Shown in pieces: positions 21,549-34,275 of a DNA stretch of 64,000 bases; position 1 is the stretch's first letter, and each line of letters opens with the position of its first letter. Made by a program: the position numbers and the translations under genes. Source of the stretch: Rhabdophis nuchalis (taxonomy: Eukaryota > Chordata > Lepidosauria > Squamata > Natricidae); the NCBI GenBank assembly GCA_039707465.1, contig CM077647.1:44639110-44703109 (forward strand), given 5' to 3'. The notes below the pieces were generated by a model. It did not search any database. It saw nothing but the letters and a program-made list of their open reading frames with translations, and had not been told where the DNA came from.

Positions 21549-22586
21549 AAAAAAAGAATGCATTCAATACCAAGGAATCTCACTCTTAGCCACCCAGGGA
21601 CACTGTATGCTAAGATAACCGATATGTATAGAATAACAATTAACAGAACAATATATGAACTTAGAAGAAACATATGCAGCACAGATACAATATTTATGCT
21701 TAAACAATTAATATAAAAGACTGTTGAATGCAATAAGAATCTCTTTATTGCATTTGTAAACCAAGATAAAGCTTTTGATAGAGCTGAAAATTATGGCAAA
21801 CAATGACCTAATATTGAGTAAGTGATCATCTAGTTAGATTGTGCAAAAGTTCATATAGCAATTGCAGAAGTCAGAACAAACCAATATACATCAGAATCCT
21901 TTGTAAAAACTTCTGGAGTAAAGCAGTGCTATGTCTTATCATCACTATTATTTATCGCCTTTATTGACAGAATGTAAATAAGCTAAGCCCATCAACAAAC
22001 TACTCTTTGTAGATGATCAGGCATTGATAGTAAGTACATCTAAAGAACTGCAACAACATCTTGTGTCTATGAATCAAGATTGTAAGACAAATAATATGAG
22101 AATTAGCAAAACAAAACAGTAGCAATGGTAATTGGAAGGAAAAATAACACTTAAATATTTAGAGAGAACAAGTGTCAGAGTTCAAATATTTAGGAACCAC
22201 GTTTACTGAACATGGAAAAATGGATGAAGAGATTAATATATGATGCAGTAAGAAAGACCAAGAATTGGGACAACTAACACATTACTACAGCATACGGGAG
22301 TATTCATTACTACAGAAAAACATTTCATACAAATCTATTCATCCCCATCTTCATACAAAGACAGCAAATAAAGTGGTTTGCCCATCTGGAGAGAATGTCT
22401 GGGGATTTCATACCATATAAGGCATACATAAAAAGAGTGGAAGGTCAAAGAGCATGAGGCAGGCCCAGAAGAAGATGGAAAGACAACATCAAAGACATGC
22501 TACAGCAGCATCAAATAACAATGGTTGAGGCTGCAAGAAGTGCAAGAACCAAAATTTTGTGTCTCCCTTGACACTCAAAGCGGTAA
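21549..22586 (+). mobile_element. Decayed LINE reverse transcriptase remnant, clade unassigned
   Basis: Six or more frame changes and stops are needed, but reverse transcriptase blocks are readable in order: a palm motif around FVNQDKAFDRAE (about 21756), SGVKQCYVLSSLLFIAFIDR (about 21917, consensus GxxQGCxLSPLLF), a catalytic box FVDD at 22006-22017, SKELQQHLVSMNQDCKTNNM (about 22038), YLGT-like FRNHVY near 22190, and a C-terminal block that would read RPRRRWKDNIKDMLQQ near 22462-22509. The GRPRxRWxDxI-type tail occurs in several LINE clades, so I do not assign one. Confidence 0.6.
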
Positions 22587-22787
22587 AAGAGGAAGAGGAG
22601 GAGGAGGAGGAGGAGGAGGAGGAGGAGGAGGAGGAGGAAGAGGAGGAGGAGGAGGAGAAGGAGGAGGTGAAGGTGAAGGTGAAGGTGAAGAAGAAGAAGA
22701 AGAAGAAGAAGAAGAAGAAGAAGAAGAAGAAGAAGAAGAAGAAGAAGAAGAAGAAGAAGAAGAAGAAGAAGAAGAAGAAGAAGAAAC
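22587..22787 (+). repeat. (GGA)n/(GGTGAA)n/(GAA)n microsatellite
   Basis: Pure purine strand: GGA units with GGAA variants, three to four GGTGAA units near 22665-22688, then over 30 GAA units. Poly-Glu, Gly, Lys, Phe or Ser ORFs are artefacts. Confidence 0.95.
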
Positions 22788-23140
22788 AAAGCGAAGAAGA
22801 AACAAAGCTTTTTGTAACAGCTTTAATCTGCATCATTTGGCACTATGCAAAACAGAGAAGCGTTGATGACAGAAAGTAGAATATGAATGGTATATACATA
22901 CTGAAAATTATTTTTAATTTAGTTTAGTTTAGTTTATTGTTCTTGCACCTTGTACAACAAAATTAAATGCTACCTTCAGTGTATATTATACATATAAAAA
23001 CACACATCCTTCACATTCAATACAATTGAATTGAAAACCCCTGATATTGCACTAATACTGCACTATATAGTAAGTTCAATATAGTTACTGCCCTGGTATA
23101 GAAGCTGTTTTTGTCCTTGTTTATATTGCCCTGCACTGTC
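22788..23140. other. Anonymous sequence
   Basis: No assignment. TTTAGTTTAGTTTAGTTTAT at about 22918-22937 may be an old retroelement tail. Confidence 0.4.
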
Positions 23141-23344
23141 ATTCATTCATTCATTTCATTTATTCGACTTATTAACCGCCCCCTCTCCCCAAAGGGACTC
23201 GGGGCGGTGCACAGGCAAATATAAAAATACAATACATCACAATAAATACATAAATACATTAAAACTATATTAAATTACACCCTGTGCTAAAAACTCCCCG
23301 TTAAAATCCCTAAAGCCCAATTTAAAATTTTTCTACTAAACAAC

Positions 23345-26300
23345 TAAGGCTAAAAACAGTAGGTTAGGCCAGGCGGGCCTGTTGGAAAAAGTAGGTTTTT
23401 AGTTGCTGACAGAAGGAGCGGAGTTCCGGGATAGATCTAAGTTGGGGGGTAGGTCGTTCCAGAGGGTCGGGCCCGCCACAGAGAAGGCCCTTCCCCTGGG
23501 CGTCACCCGCTGGCATTGCCTAGTGGATGGCACCCGGAGAAGCCCCTCTCTGTGGGAGCGAATCGGCCGAAGGGATGTATGGGTAGGATGCGATCCCGCA
23601 GGTAACTAGGTCCCATGCCATGGAGCGTTTTGAAGATGGTAACCAGCACCTTGAAGCGCACCCGAAAGACCACAGGCATCTAGTGCAGCTCGCGCAGGAG
23701 CGGTGTTATGTGGGAATACCTAGAGGTACCCAATATTGCCCGCGCGGCTGCATTCTGAACTAGCTGTAGTCTTCGGGTACACCTCAAGGGGAGCCCCATG
23801 TAGAGAGCGTTACAGTAGTCCAGACGGGATGTCACGAGGGCATGAGTGACTGTGCGAAGGGCGTCCCGGTCCAATAGGGGCCGCAACTGGCGTACCAGGC
23901 GAGCCTGGCAGAATGCCCCCCTGGCCACGGCTGTCACATGGTCTTCTAAAGACAGCCGGGTATCCAGGAGGACCCCCAAGTTGCGTGCCCGATCCACGGG
24001 GACTAGATGTTCATCCCCTATGGCCAGTGATGGAATCAACTGGTTGAACCGGGGCGCCAGAAACCACAGCCACTCGGTCTTGGACGGGTTGAGCTTGAGT
24101 CTGTTCCTTCCCATCCAGATCCGCACGGCTTCCATACACCGGGACACATCACTTCGACGGCATCGTTGGGGTGGTTTGGGGTAGATACGTACAGCTGGGT
24201 GTCGTCAGCGTACAGATGGTATTCTACCCCAAAACCACGGATGATCTCGCCCAGCGGCTTCATATATGTGTTGAACAGGAGCGGCGAGAGGACTGACCCC
24301 TGTGGCACCCCACAAGTGAGGTCGACCTCTGCCCTCCTGTCAACACAAATTGCACTCGACCGGAGAGGTAGGAGGAGAACCACCGCAAAACGGTGCCCCT
24401 CACCCCCAACCCCTCCAGCCGATGCAATAGGATACTATGGTCGATGGTATCAAAAGCCGCCGAGAGGTCTAATAGGACCAGGATGGAGGAACAACCCCCA
24501 TCTCTGGCCCTCAAGAGATCAATCACCAATGCAACCAATGCCGTCTCCGTGCTGTGACTGGGCCGGAAGCCGGACTGGCGCGGGTCCAGATAATCAATTT
24601 CCTCCAAGTGACGTGGAAACTGTTGTGCCACCACACTCTCAACAACCTTTGCCAAAAAGCAAAGGTTGGAGACGGGACGATAGTTAGCTAACAAAGCTGG
24701 GTCCAGGGAAGGCTTCTTGAGGAGGGGCCTCACCACCGCCTCTTTCAAGACGGCCAGCAAGAACCCCTCACTCAAAGAAGCATTGACTAACTCCTGGAGC
24801 CAGCCTCGTGTCACCTCCCAGGATGCCAGTACAAGCCAGGAGGGACACGGGTCCAATAAACATGTGGAGGCTCTCAGTCGCCTATGTAACCTGTCCATAT
24901 CTTCGGAAGTAACAGAGTCAAACTCCTCCCATGGATGTATCTCAAGACCTGCCTCCGGCATTCCCTCTAGACCACTTTCAATGGAGACCATCTCGTTCCG
25001 AATCTGAGCGATTTTATCCTGCAGATATTCCCCAAATTCCTCTGCTCTGCCCTGCAGAGGGGCTTCCCGCGGCCTCTGTTGAAGGAGGGAGTGGGTTACC
25101 CCAAACAGGGCGGCAGGGCGGTTATCTGCGGACGCGATAAGAGTGGCACAATACTGACGCTTGGCCACTCTTAACGCCACAAGGTAAGTCCTCAAATGGG
25201 CTCTCACCTGTGTTTGGTCAGATTCAGACCGTGTGGATCTCCACCTACTCTCTAGGCATCTCTTACGGTGTTTCATCTCCCTCAGCCCCTCAGTAAACCA
25301 AGGAGCCTGGGTGACTCAATGCCGTATGAGAGGCCGCATGGGCGCGACCCAATCCAAGGCACCCGTGGCCACAGTATTCCATGCGGTCAATAGGTCCTCC
25401 ATCGGGGCATGGGTCAGAGCCACAGGTAATGGCCCAAGCTCCCTCTGGAACCTATCAGGTTCCATCAGGCGCCTGGGGTGGAACCATCTAGCTTCTGGTT
25501 CCACCTCCCCGCGGTGAGGTGCAGCGGTGGGAAAGTCGAGCCGGAGAAGTGAGTGATCTGTCCATGACAAGGGCATGATGGCTAAATCCCCTATACAGTA
25601 ATCCCTCATTTTTCGCGGGTAATAGGGACCGGACCCTTCCGCGAAAAATGAAAAACCGCGAAGTGGGATTCGCCACTAGGAATGCTCCCCCCCCGCGCGC
25701 CTCAGCGTTGGTGCTCCTGTGGAAAAGTGGTGGACTTGGGGAAGGAGTGAGGAGGGGAGGGGTGGCCGAAATGGCTGCTTCCCTCCTCGGCTGGGGAGCA
25801 GCAGTAGGCACCCCCCCCCCTGGGGACAGCAGCAGGAGGCAAGTCAATGCGGCAGCCTCCTCAGTGAGGGAGCAGCGCTGCGGCGGGTGGAGTGAGCGAG
25901 CCACCGACCGACCCCCACGTGTCCCGTCGCCGACTCCAGCTCGGCGGGCGAAGGGGCGAAGGGGCGAACTGGGAAGCTGACGCACCCGAAATCTGGTAAG
26001 GCGGAGCGAGCGGGCGGTATATGTGTGTGTGTGGCAGGGTTGAGGGAATGGCGAGCGGCGGCTGCATCCCTGGAGCTCGGCTAGGCGAGGGCTAGAAAGG
26101 CAAGCCAAGGAGTTTCCCGAGAGTTTTGGAGGGTCAGGAGAACGACCCTCTTTGCAACGCCGCCTATTGCAAGCTCCAGCTGCTTGGGAGGGTGGTTATT
26201 TATTTATTTATTTATTTTTGAAAAATCCGCGAATGAGTGAAGCCGCGAATAACAAGGCCGCGAAAAACGAGGGATCACTGTACCCAGATCACTCGTCCAC

Positions 26301-27031
26301 TGACCAGAGACAAAAATTAAATCCAGCGTGTGTCCTCCCATGTGTGTGGGGCCCTGAATTACCTGGGTCAGGTCCATGGCCGCCATGGAGGCCATGAACT
26401 CACGAGCTGCCTCAGATGATTCACCCGCTGATGGCAGGTTGAAGTCCCCCAAGACTGCAAATCTGGGAGTCTCCACCGCCACTCTGGCCACCACCTCAAG
26501 GAGCTCGGGCAGGGCTGCTGTTACGTAGCGAGGAGCCAGGTACACAATCAGCATGCCCAACTGCCTCCCTAGGCCCCACCTCATGCAGAGGAACTCACAG
26601 CCGGTGGTCTGTGGTACAGTGGTCTCTCTCGGCTCAAGACCTTCCTTAACAATGACCGCTACCACCCCACCCCTGCCTCGGGCCCGCAGCTGATGAAATG
26701 CACGGTATCCTGGTGGGCAAATTTCCACGAGGGGTAACCCCCCCTCGTGGCCCAGCCAGGTCTCCGTGATTCCCACCAGGTCTGGGTCCCCCTCCGACAC
26801 CAAGTCGTTAATGAGGGGGGCTTTGTTAACCACAGACCTGGCGTTACATAACATCAGCCTAGGGCCCCGGCTCTGTGAGCCCTGACCACCTAGATCACGG
26901 GGGGAGAACAGGAGACTGGGGCACGGTACCACCTGTAAACAGCGGTCACGTGCCTCCCTTCGATGACCATGTTCCTGTCTCCCATCGCCCCTACCCCTCC
27001 CCAAGACCGTTCTAATTGGAAGACCCTCCAT
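23345..27031 (-). pseudogene. L2 APE/reverse transcriptase ORF, broken (copy 5)
   Basis: The likely start is the ATG at 27031 (MEGLPIRTVLGRGRGD). APE motifs are [30 protein letters not shown] and LDLIFVSGQW; SWTDHSLLRLDF follows beyond the MITE. Linker and reverse transcriptase frames run 25276 to 24260, including ANYRPVSNLCFLAKV, QSGFRPSHSTETAL and [15 protein letters not shown] frameshift lies near 24330. YADD is at 24201-24212, then [33 protein letters not shown] and LLRELH with TAG at 23680. The C-terminal domain continues degenerately to about 23345. Lesions are therefore an insertion, at least two frameshifts and a stop. Confidence 0.85.
25596..26280. mobile_element. Tigger/pogo-like MITE, 685 bp, with CpG-rich interior
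   Basis: Terminal inverted repeats are CAGTAATCCCTCATTTTTCG at the left and the complement of CGAAAAACGAGGGATCACTG at the right. TA flanks both ends (25594-25595 and 26281-26282). The empty site is readable from the related L2 at 60489-60515: CTAAATCCCC joins the sequence before CCCAGATCACT. Only the outer 60-70 bp match the 229-bp copy at 34276. The interior (about 25690-26190) is CpG-rich with C/G runs and ends in TTATTTATTTATTTATTTAT. CAGTxxTCCCTCG-type ends with TA duplication fit the Tigger/pogo group from memory. Confidence 0.85.
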
Positions 27032-27319
27032 GGGATCAACCTGTATCCCCCCCCCATGCAGGACTCACTCGCTCCCTTCTCGTCTCCGCCAGCTGGCCTG
27101 TCCATATTCCTAACTGTATGTTGCCTAATCCCTCCCACCACCCTGGAACCCCCTAAAAGCCGAATTAAATGATTTGTTAAGAAACCCCTCAATCTGCGTT
27201 TTGCCCACTTCTCATGACTAATCAGTCCCTCCTTGAAGTGGGCCCTCGATAACATAGAGGGCCAGCCCTGCGAGAGGGGGGACTCCCGCAGAGCGATGAG
27301 GTCTGCCCTAGAGTACATT

Positions 27320-28545
27320 GCAGAAAAATTGATTTCAGAAAAATTGATTTCAGGGGGCCATATCAGCCAATTATCAGATGTTATCCAGCAGGCCTTACAT
27401 AATAAATAGGTGTCAAGATATAAATAAATATATGGATGTTAAAATATATATATTAAATACTAACGTCATGGGTGCTGCTATTAAAAGATGTTATAAAGAT
27501 GTTATACAGAATAAAAGATGTTATGCAGAACAAAGATGTTATATACATATAAAATATAAAATATAAAATAGGAGGAGGGGGGGATGGGATTAGGGTGGGT
27601 GGGGACGATAAAAATGGAGATAAAGGTCCAAAACTGGTGAGGGGAATGTTCTAGTTGATGGAATGTCCTCCTCCGAACTGATGGAATTAAACAGGCAAAT
27701 TGTCTGGTAGATCGTATACCCGTGTGGCCAGAGGGACGCCACACAGTCAGTGTTCAATCTAAGTCAAACATTCAGGCCTGGTAACATCAAAAATTCAAAG
27801 CCTGGCAACCCAGATTGCTCTCTCCCAGTGGCCTCTCCTGTCCTCTCCCGTCCTCCTTCCCATCACCTCAATGGCCTAGCTGGTATGGCCCATAGTCCAG
27901 GTCTCCTGGCTGCCCCTCGCTGGGCCCGCTGGTCTGCTGGTCTGCTGGTCAGGGGGCCCTGATGTCTCCACTCTCACAGGCCACCCTCCGATGGTTCTGG
28001 CCTCCGACGCTCAGTCGATGTTTCCAATTTTGGCCCCGGGCTCCTCAATGGGGCCTCCGGTATCTTCGGCTTCCTGCCAGCGTCTCTCACCTCATCCAGT
28101 GTCGGCCTCTGATGGTCTCGGCCCTTTGGCGCCGGCGACTCCGCTCCGCTCCACTCCACTCCTTTCTGCTCGGCGTCTCCGCTCGGCGCTTCCCGGCCTC
28201 CCGGCCTCTCCCAGCCGGCCTTCCAGGCCCTCCAGGCCCTCTGGTGGTCTCGGCCCTCTCTGGTCTTCCAGGCCCTCAGCATTCCTAGCGTCCCAGCCCA
28301 GCGTCTCTCCATAGCCGCCCATGCTGCCCATGCTGCCCGTGCCGCCCGCCGACAAACCGCTGCGAGGCCACAAGGACTCCTGCGGAGCGACGGGACGGCA
28401 AGCTTGCTGGCCTGGCCTCAGAAGATGGAATTGGGCCAGGCAATGTCCTTTTCAGCCCAAAAGGCCCCCGCAACCCGCATCGCACTCACAGGCATGCCGC
28501 CATCTTCACACATGCACAGATCGAACCCTCCCAGATGGTAATAGG
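27320..28545 (-). promoter_or_regulatory. Presumed L2 5' leader/promoter region, CpG-rich
   Basis: 27380-27570 holds short AAGATGTTAT-type repeats and AT-rich sequence. 27800-28540 is strongly CpG- and C-rich on the plus strand, with CCAGGCCCTCC and GGCCTCCCGGCC phrases. Position, orientation and composition suit an internal RNA polymerase II promoter of a LINE. Open frames on both strands (up to 112 codons) have no recognisable motif and look compositional. Confidence 0.5.
28496..28506 (-). promoter_or_regulatory. Candidate YY1 site near L2 5' end
   Basis: The minus strand reads AAGATGGCGGC, an exact match to the YY1 consensus, about 40 bp inside the presumed 5' end of the L2. YY1 sites lie at a similar place in human L1 and help set the transcription start. 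Function here is inferred. Confidence 0.45.
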
Positions 28546-29900
28546 TTTGGGTTTTTTTTTTTAAAGGGGGGGTGCCCAGAATGAAATGGACCTGTAAAAA
28601 TGTTTTGAACTTTCTTAAGGCAGCAGGAGCTATAACGCTCTTCCAAAGAGGGGAGAGGGCAACTAATGATCTTCTGGGCAATGACATCAACACGCTGGAG
28701 TGCTATCCTATCTGTCACTGTGCAATTAGCAAGCCATACATAGGTGCAGTAAAATATTGATCCTAATGAAAATATATGGTATTTAGTTCTTACATGGACT
28801 AACATTGATGTTATTCCTCGTTATCAATATATCTTGGGATCAAACTGCATATTACTGTATATTAATCATTATCAAGTCAATGAATTCATACACACATACA
28901 CATTGTTACTTTATATAAATGCATGGGTTTTCATTCTGATCTTAGATTAGCACCTGTGGAAGAAAGGTGTAAATATTTTAATCCAGCCATGTCAATCCTG
29001 AAATTTTCCTTGCCATGTGTGGAGGTTTAGAATAGAAAATGAGATCATCTAGCATCAATGTAGGAATGTCCAGCAGGAGAAAAGTGAAAATTGGAGAGAA
29101 AATAACAACAGAAGAAAATCTGAATCTTCATACGTGTACCAATTGGAGATTTAATAATGTTTTTTTCCCTCATTACTACCAGTTCTGTTTAAAAGACCCC
29201 TGTTTTAAACCAGAAATAGCCATTATCATTTAGAGAAAACAAAAATAGTCAGGCTGATGGCCTCTGGAATTCAGTTCTCATTAGTCTTAAGCACCATGGC
29301 CAACAACATATAGAGAAGGCACCAAGCATAAATTTTAGGGAGTTAGATGGGCAGTGTTGATGAGAAAAAGGACTATGGACAAATATTTTTATTTAGATCA
29401 GTATTTTCCAAATTTGGCAAAATTTCAGAATTCTCAGTTGAATTGATTGAAGAATAACAAATCCCAATATTATGGGCTGGACTGGACCATTAATCTGGAC
29501 ATTGTTATCATTTAATTGATATTTTCATAAAATATATATAGTTTAAAAGAGAATAGGTAAAGCAAAATTATCTTCATAATTGAAGTATGTCAAGTATGTC
29601 ATGATACAGAAAACAGTGTACCAATATATTGAAAACTCCCTTTTTATGAGCCTATATTCCCTTAATTCAGGGTAGAGTTGGGCTCCTAGATGGAATTGAA
29701 CACTTTGGATGGCTGCTCTTCCTGATGTCATGTAAAGTTCATGTAGGATATTTTTTTCTTTGTGCCTTAGGAGAGAAAATATTACCTTCCAAATGGGAAG
29801 TCACAAGGCTTCCAAGCAACTCAAATACCAATAGATTTTTTTTAAACCCTCTTTGTATTCTTATAGTGAAAATAATTATAGTGAAAATAAATGTCCTATT
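28546..29900. other. Anonymous sequence
   Basis: 28548-28561 is a T-run. 28570-28770 reads like an old, GC-moderate repeat that I cannot name. The remainder is AT-rich with no recognised gene, RNA or repeat. Confidence 0.45.
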
Positions 29901-30072
29901 CCCTCCCTCCCTCCCTCCCTCTCCCCCCCCCCCCCCACACACACTTTGGACCGGTAGTTCCGACCGGCACTATTTCATCCTATATTGCTGTGTTTTTGGA
30001 CCTGAACAAATGTATGTGTGTGTGTCTATCTGTCTGTCTCTGTGTGTGTGTGTCTGTGTGTCTGTGTCTGGT
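29901..30072 (+). repeat. (CCCT)n-(C)n and (TG)n/(TCTG)n simple repeats
   Basis: 29901-29944 is CCCT units followed by a C-run and ACAC. 30011-30072 is TG and TCTG units. A short single-copy stretch lies between them. Confidence 0.85.
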
Positions 30073-32182
30073 TTTGTGTCCTAGTAAGTAGGATAATTCT
30101 AGTAAAAAGGAAAAGATGATGATGATAAGATCCAACACAATATTTCATGGTTATGTCTTATATGTTCCATAATGTAATAAAATATTTATGATACACTCAT
30201 ACTAGAAGGAACCCTACTGATACTTTGAATGTTTTTTTATTGTTCAGCACTTTACAATTTAAGAAGCAACAACAGAGACACAGATTTGACTAACCCTTTC
30301 TAACAATAGATCATATTTTCACAGTTTGGAAATATCACCTGTTTTTGATACTCAAATTACACGCCACTGCAATTTCTGTTTGGTTGGCATTGAATAATAA
30401 AAAGGAGGTTCAACCTGTTTTGGAAATTGAGACTGAAACAGCCTTACAGCCTAAGGGCAAGTTGCAAATCCCATAAAGCATTGTCAAAGGCTCCTGGTTA
30501 GTGTTCTATACACATGTTTAATGTCTCCCCTCCCCTGAATCACAAAAGTCAAATGCCTTGGCAATATAAGTGAGTTTGAATGACAACAGTTGTTGGAGTT
30601 TTTTCACTATGCAATTGGATCATAAATGATGAAGGGAAGGTCAAGAATGAGGTATGGAAGCAAACAAATTTGAAAAGGAAAATTGCTAATAGCTGTAAAT
30701 TTTGCACAAAGAGCTAACAAATCATTGTGGGTTACTTGCCCCATGAATAACTGATCAAACTGCATTATGTATAGAATTTTTAATTCTTTTCATCTGTCAT
30801 GTCATACATACCTAGGTTTAAATACATATTTTTGCCAGAAATATTATTTGCCAGAAGAAATTCCAAATGCAAAGCATTTATTTGTAAAATAACATGACTA
30901 CTTATTAATTTGATAATGGGCTTTACATTGTATGTGGGCTCATTAGTTTCATTTTCCTTTGGAAGGGAGGTAACATTTTTCAGCCTGTAGGCCTATAATG
31001 CCTCCATTGGTCCCCTGGGAGGGATCAAGGGGTATAGATAACTGTGATATTTCCAGTGTAAATAGACAGCATCTTTTCTTATTTATTTTTGGAGAAGAGC
31101 TTTGAGAAAAAATTTAAGAGGAAAAATGAATCTCTTAAGTCTTGTGTTAAGCTTCGTCCAAGAAAAACAGAGACAACAGGCATCAATCTATCAGTATTTT
31201 GTTAATGGGTATTATGAGCATCTTAGGCTTTTGGAAGGCTGAAACTATCAGATTTGCACTTTGGATTCACTTTCTTCAATTCAAAACATGATCTGAAATC
31301 AGTGCAGGCACAAAGCTAGCACTAAATCTAGTTGTGGTCCATTGATAGCAAGCAAATAAATCTACACTTAATATAGATTTATTAATTTTGTTAATCACAT
31401 GACCATGCAGGTTATCACCATAACTATAAAAAATAGGACTGGTAAAGTATCCTTATATACAAATTTGTGCCCTTCCCTATCAGGCATAAACAATGAGATC
31501 TAAATCTTCAGGGTTCAAGCTAACTACTTTATTATGTTCTGCCTATAATACAGGACTCTCCCCAGTCTGGCAGTCTACTCCTGGGAATAATTATATATGG
31601 CTCCAAGAAAAATTGATAAGAGTTTGGTCCTACTCCTTTTGTGGTTGTACAGTGAATCTAGGCTAAATATGAAGTTGATTTCTCTTCCTTGATTCCCAAC
31701 ATTGCCCCTACGTATCCATGAGAATGCAAGAAGGGGGAAGGGAAACAATGCCAAGTGTGTGTGCACCATGATAGGCATATATCTAAGGAGAGTGGAAAAC
31801 CTTTTATTTCCTGCAAGGACAACCCTGTGAGAGAGAATCATCTGAAAAAAAAGAAATTGGCATAGCTAATGGGGTTTGGCATATCTGTTCCCTTTCCAAA
31901 GATTAACTACTATACTACACTGGCTTTCAGCATCATAATAAAATTGATACAATATATTGTTGCATCAGACATCATAGAGACTACAACTTTTGGGAGGACT
32001 CTGTTGTATGTTCTTGCTTTGTTTATTCCATAACATTATTAATGAACAGCCATTTTGATATTAAAGTAGTAGACATTTCAAAAACTAAGTTAGGCAAAAG
32101 TATGTATTACATATTAGTGATATTTGTTGACCGGACCATATCTTTTAGTGATACTCAGACTGAGTAACTAGAGTAACTAGAA
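30073..32182. other. Anonymous AT-rich sequence
   Basis: I see no gene, RNA or assignable repeat in this 2.1-kb stretch. The longest open frame (88 codons at 31575-31841, minus) has no recognisable motif. Confidence 0.5.
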
Positions 32183-32219
32183 ATACATACATACATACAT
32201 ACATACATACATACATACA

Positions 32220-32250
<31 letters not shown>
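32183..32250 (+). repeat. (ATAC)n tetranucleotide microsatellite
   Basis: About 16 perfect ATAC units. Confidence 0.95.
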
Positions 32251-32252
<2 letters not shown>

Positions 32253-33803
32253 GGGATTCTATAAAGTAAGGAAAACATATATACAACTTACAGTTCAGAC
32301 TTTAAATCTTGAATAGCTAGAGACATTTTTCCTAAAGTACTTCTAAAGTTTAATTGGAACAACAGTTTCATTTTGGAACATCTATTTTTCTCCTGGTGTT
32401 ATGAAAGTCATTTCCAAAAAAAAAGTCATTAAGTTCCATTACTAAAGTGTTACAAATTCTTGAAACAGCCAGGAAAAAAATGGGTTTTTCTGTGCAAAAA
32501 TCATAGTCCTGTACTGCCTCCGGGAGCAGAATACTGCAGTAGATGTAAAAAGAGGAAGGTAGACAAGCTAATTTGTCCTTGTCAGCAATGTTTGGCTGCA
32601 AAGCAGTGGAACAAGTTGCAGTGGAAAATGAAATGAGAGAATTAATAAAGTTGGGTGATGAGATCATTCTCCAACAACAATTCCCAAATGCAGAAACAGT
32701 TTAAAATTTGTTAAGTATGAATCCTAGCACATGACCCATAAAATGCATTTCAAGCGTCTGATATGAAATCTATGAACTATTTCCATTAACAGAAGTGTAG
32801 TTTCCACTAACAGCACAAGAGGGCAAGAAAAAAAATGCAATTTTGTATTAAAGTTGTTTGCCTACTTGGATGCTTTGAAGAAGAAGAAAATTCCTAAATC
32901 CATTCATTAAAAACTACATAAAACAGTGTGTGCTAAAATAACCTCTAAAAATGTATAGTTTTACAAAAAGTCCAATTTGTTGTTACTTTTTTATAGCAGG
33001 ATTGCTATCTCTAAAGCTTCACCCAGGAAGATTCACAAAAAAGGAACCTTTAAAATAATCCAAACAATAAAAATATATCATCTTGAAAACTTGCAAACAG
33101 ATTCTTAATGCCACAATTATTAAACAACTAGATAGAACAAAACTATATGTGAAAAGTCAATGATGTAGTTTTTGATTAATCTGAGAGTTGGAAGAATTTG
33201 CAGTATCTAAACATCTGGATTGTCTAAAAGTTAGCTACAAGACAGAGGAATTTCACCTTCCAATGAGGTGGTGAACCCAACCCAACATGTCCAGTAATCA
33301 TAATAGATTTTTTCAGTACTCATATATAGAAGAAGCCTTTTTAGGAGCAAATTTGCTTCACAAAATTTTGCTTGAAATGTGACTGAAATAAAGTAGACTC
33401 TTATAGCTTTGCACATTACCATTCTCTAGGAAAAAACCAGTTTTCAGAAACTTGGAAATGGTGAGGATTCATTTAAGTGACCTTGAAGCATTCATTCTAC
33501 CTCAGCCTTAGGAAGAAGATAATGGCAAACTAATTAATCATAATTATACCATAATCATAATCAAACTACTATGTAAATCTTGTAAGAAAACTGAAGGACT
33601 TTTCCAACTTTTCCAGGAATCAGAATAAATTTGAAGAATTAGGAAAAATGATTGCATAGAGAAATCCCAAAATATATTTTATGCCAGTTAAAAATATGGT
33701 GAAATCCCATTGTGCTCTTCTTTCTTGTAATAAAGTATCTAAAAGTGGAACAACGAAAATAAATTTGGTAAGGATTTTATTATAATAATGGTTGAATCCT
33801 AGC
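32251..33803. other. Anonymous AT-rich sequence
   Basis: No recognised gene or repeat. A 99-codon minus-strand frame at 32368-32667 lacks any family motif. Confidence 0.5.
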
Positions 33804-33886
33804 AAGGGAGGGAGGGAGGGAGGGAGGGAGGGAGGGAGGGAGGGAGGGAGGAAGGAAGGAAGGAAGGAAGGAAGGAAGGAAGGAAG
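33804..33886 (+). repeat. (GGGA)n/(GGAA)n microsatellite
   Basis: About 11 AGGG units followed by about nine GGAA units. Confidence 0.95.
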
Positions 33887-34273
33887 ATCTCTGTGCCAGA
33901 TCCTCATGGAAATTCATTGGGGAAGCTGGCATGAAGTTGTTTGTCTGTTTAAATATGAAAATATCTCTGAAACAATGAACCAGAAGAGTACACATTGTGT
34001 AGCATACTAAATATTAAGAAATCACATTTGTAGTATCCACTAAAAGGCCACAGTGCGTCAATCTCTTAAGGTTTTGCAGATCCTTCTTGCTGTTTCTCTA
34101 ATGATAATGATATCATCTAAATAGTACTGAATGCCTAGACAGCATTGTAGCACATGCTTTATGGCTCTTTGCCGAAATGCTGGTACAAATACTACTCCAA
34201 AACAAGTCTATTGTAATGATACAGTCCTTTATGTGTCTTTATAATCAGAAACACTTTATTTTTTTCATATGTA
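33887..34273. other. Anonymous sequence
   Basis: Nothing recognised. Confidence 0.5.
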
Positions 34274-34275
34274 TA

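Larger units (their letters stand above)
23141..28545 (-). mobile_element. L2-type LINE, long copy with CpG-rich leader (copy 5)
   Basis: The 3' end on the minus strand is at about 23141, with a CATT/AATG-type tail and hairpin 23176-23207 (CCGCCCC pairing with GGGGCGG). The protein region spans about 23345-27031. The leader homologous to the other L2 copies extends from 27032 to about 27320. Beyond it, 27320-28545 has no second L2 tail and ends at a T-run (minus-strand A-run), so I read it as the rest of the 5' leader. That extension is inference. A 685-bp MITE interrupts the APE region. Confidence 0.75.

Noticed and set aside
25488..26108. 206-codon minus-strand frame
   Set aside because: It runs from the MITE interior across its end into L2 antisense or sense sequence out of domain order; no motif is present.
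27962..28584. Several 90-110-codon frames and an apparent CpG island promoter of a host gene
   Set aside because: The frames are mirrored in both strands of a CpG-rich leader, and the region is contiguous with the 5' side of a full L2; no exon-like or conserved protein is seen.
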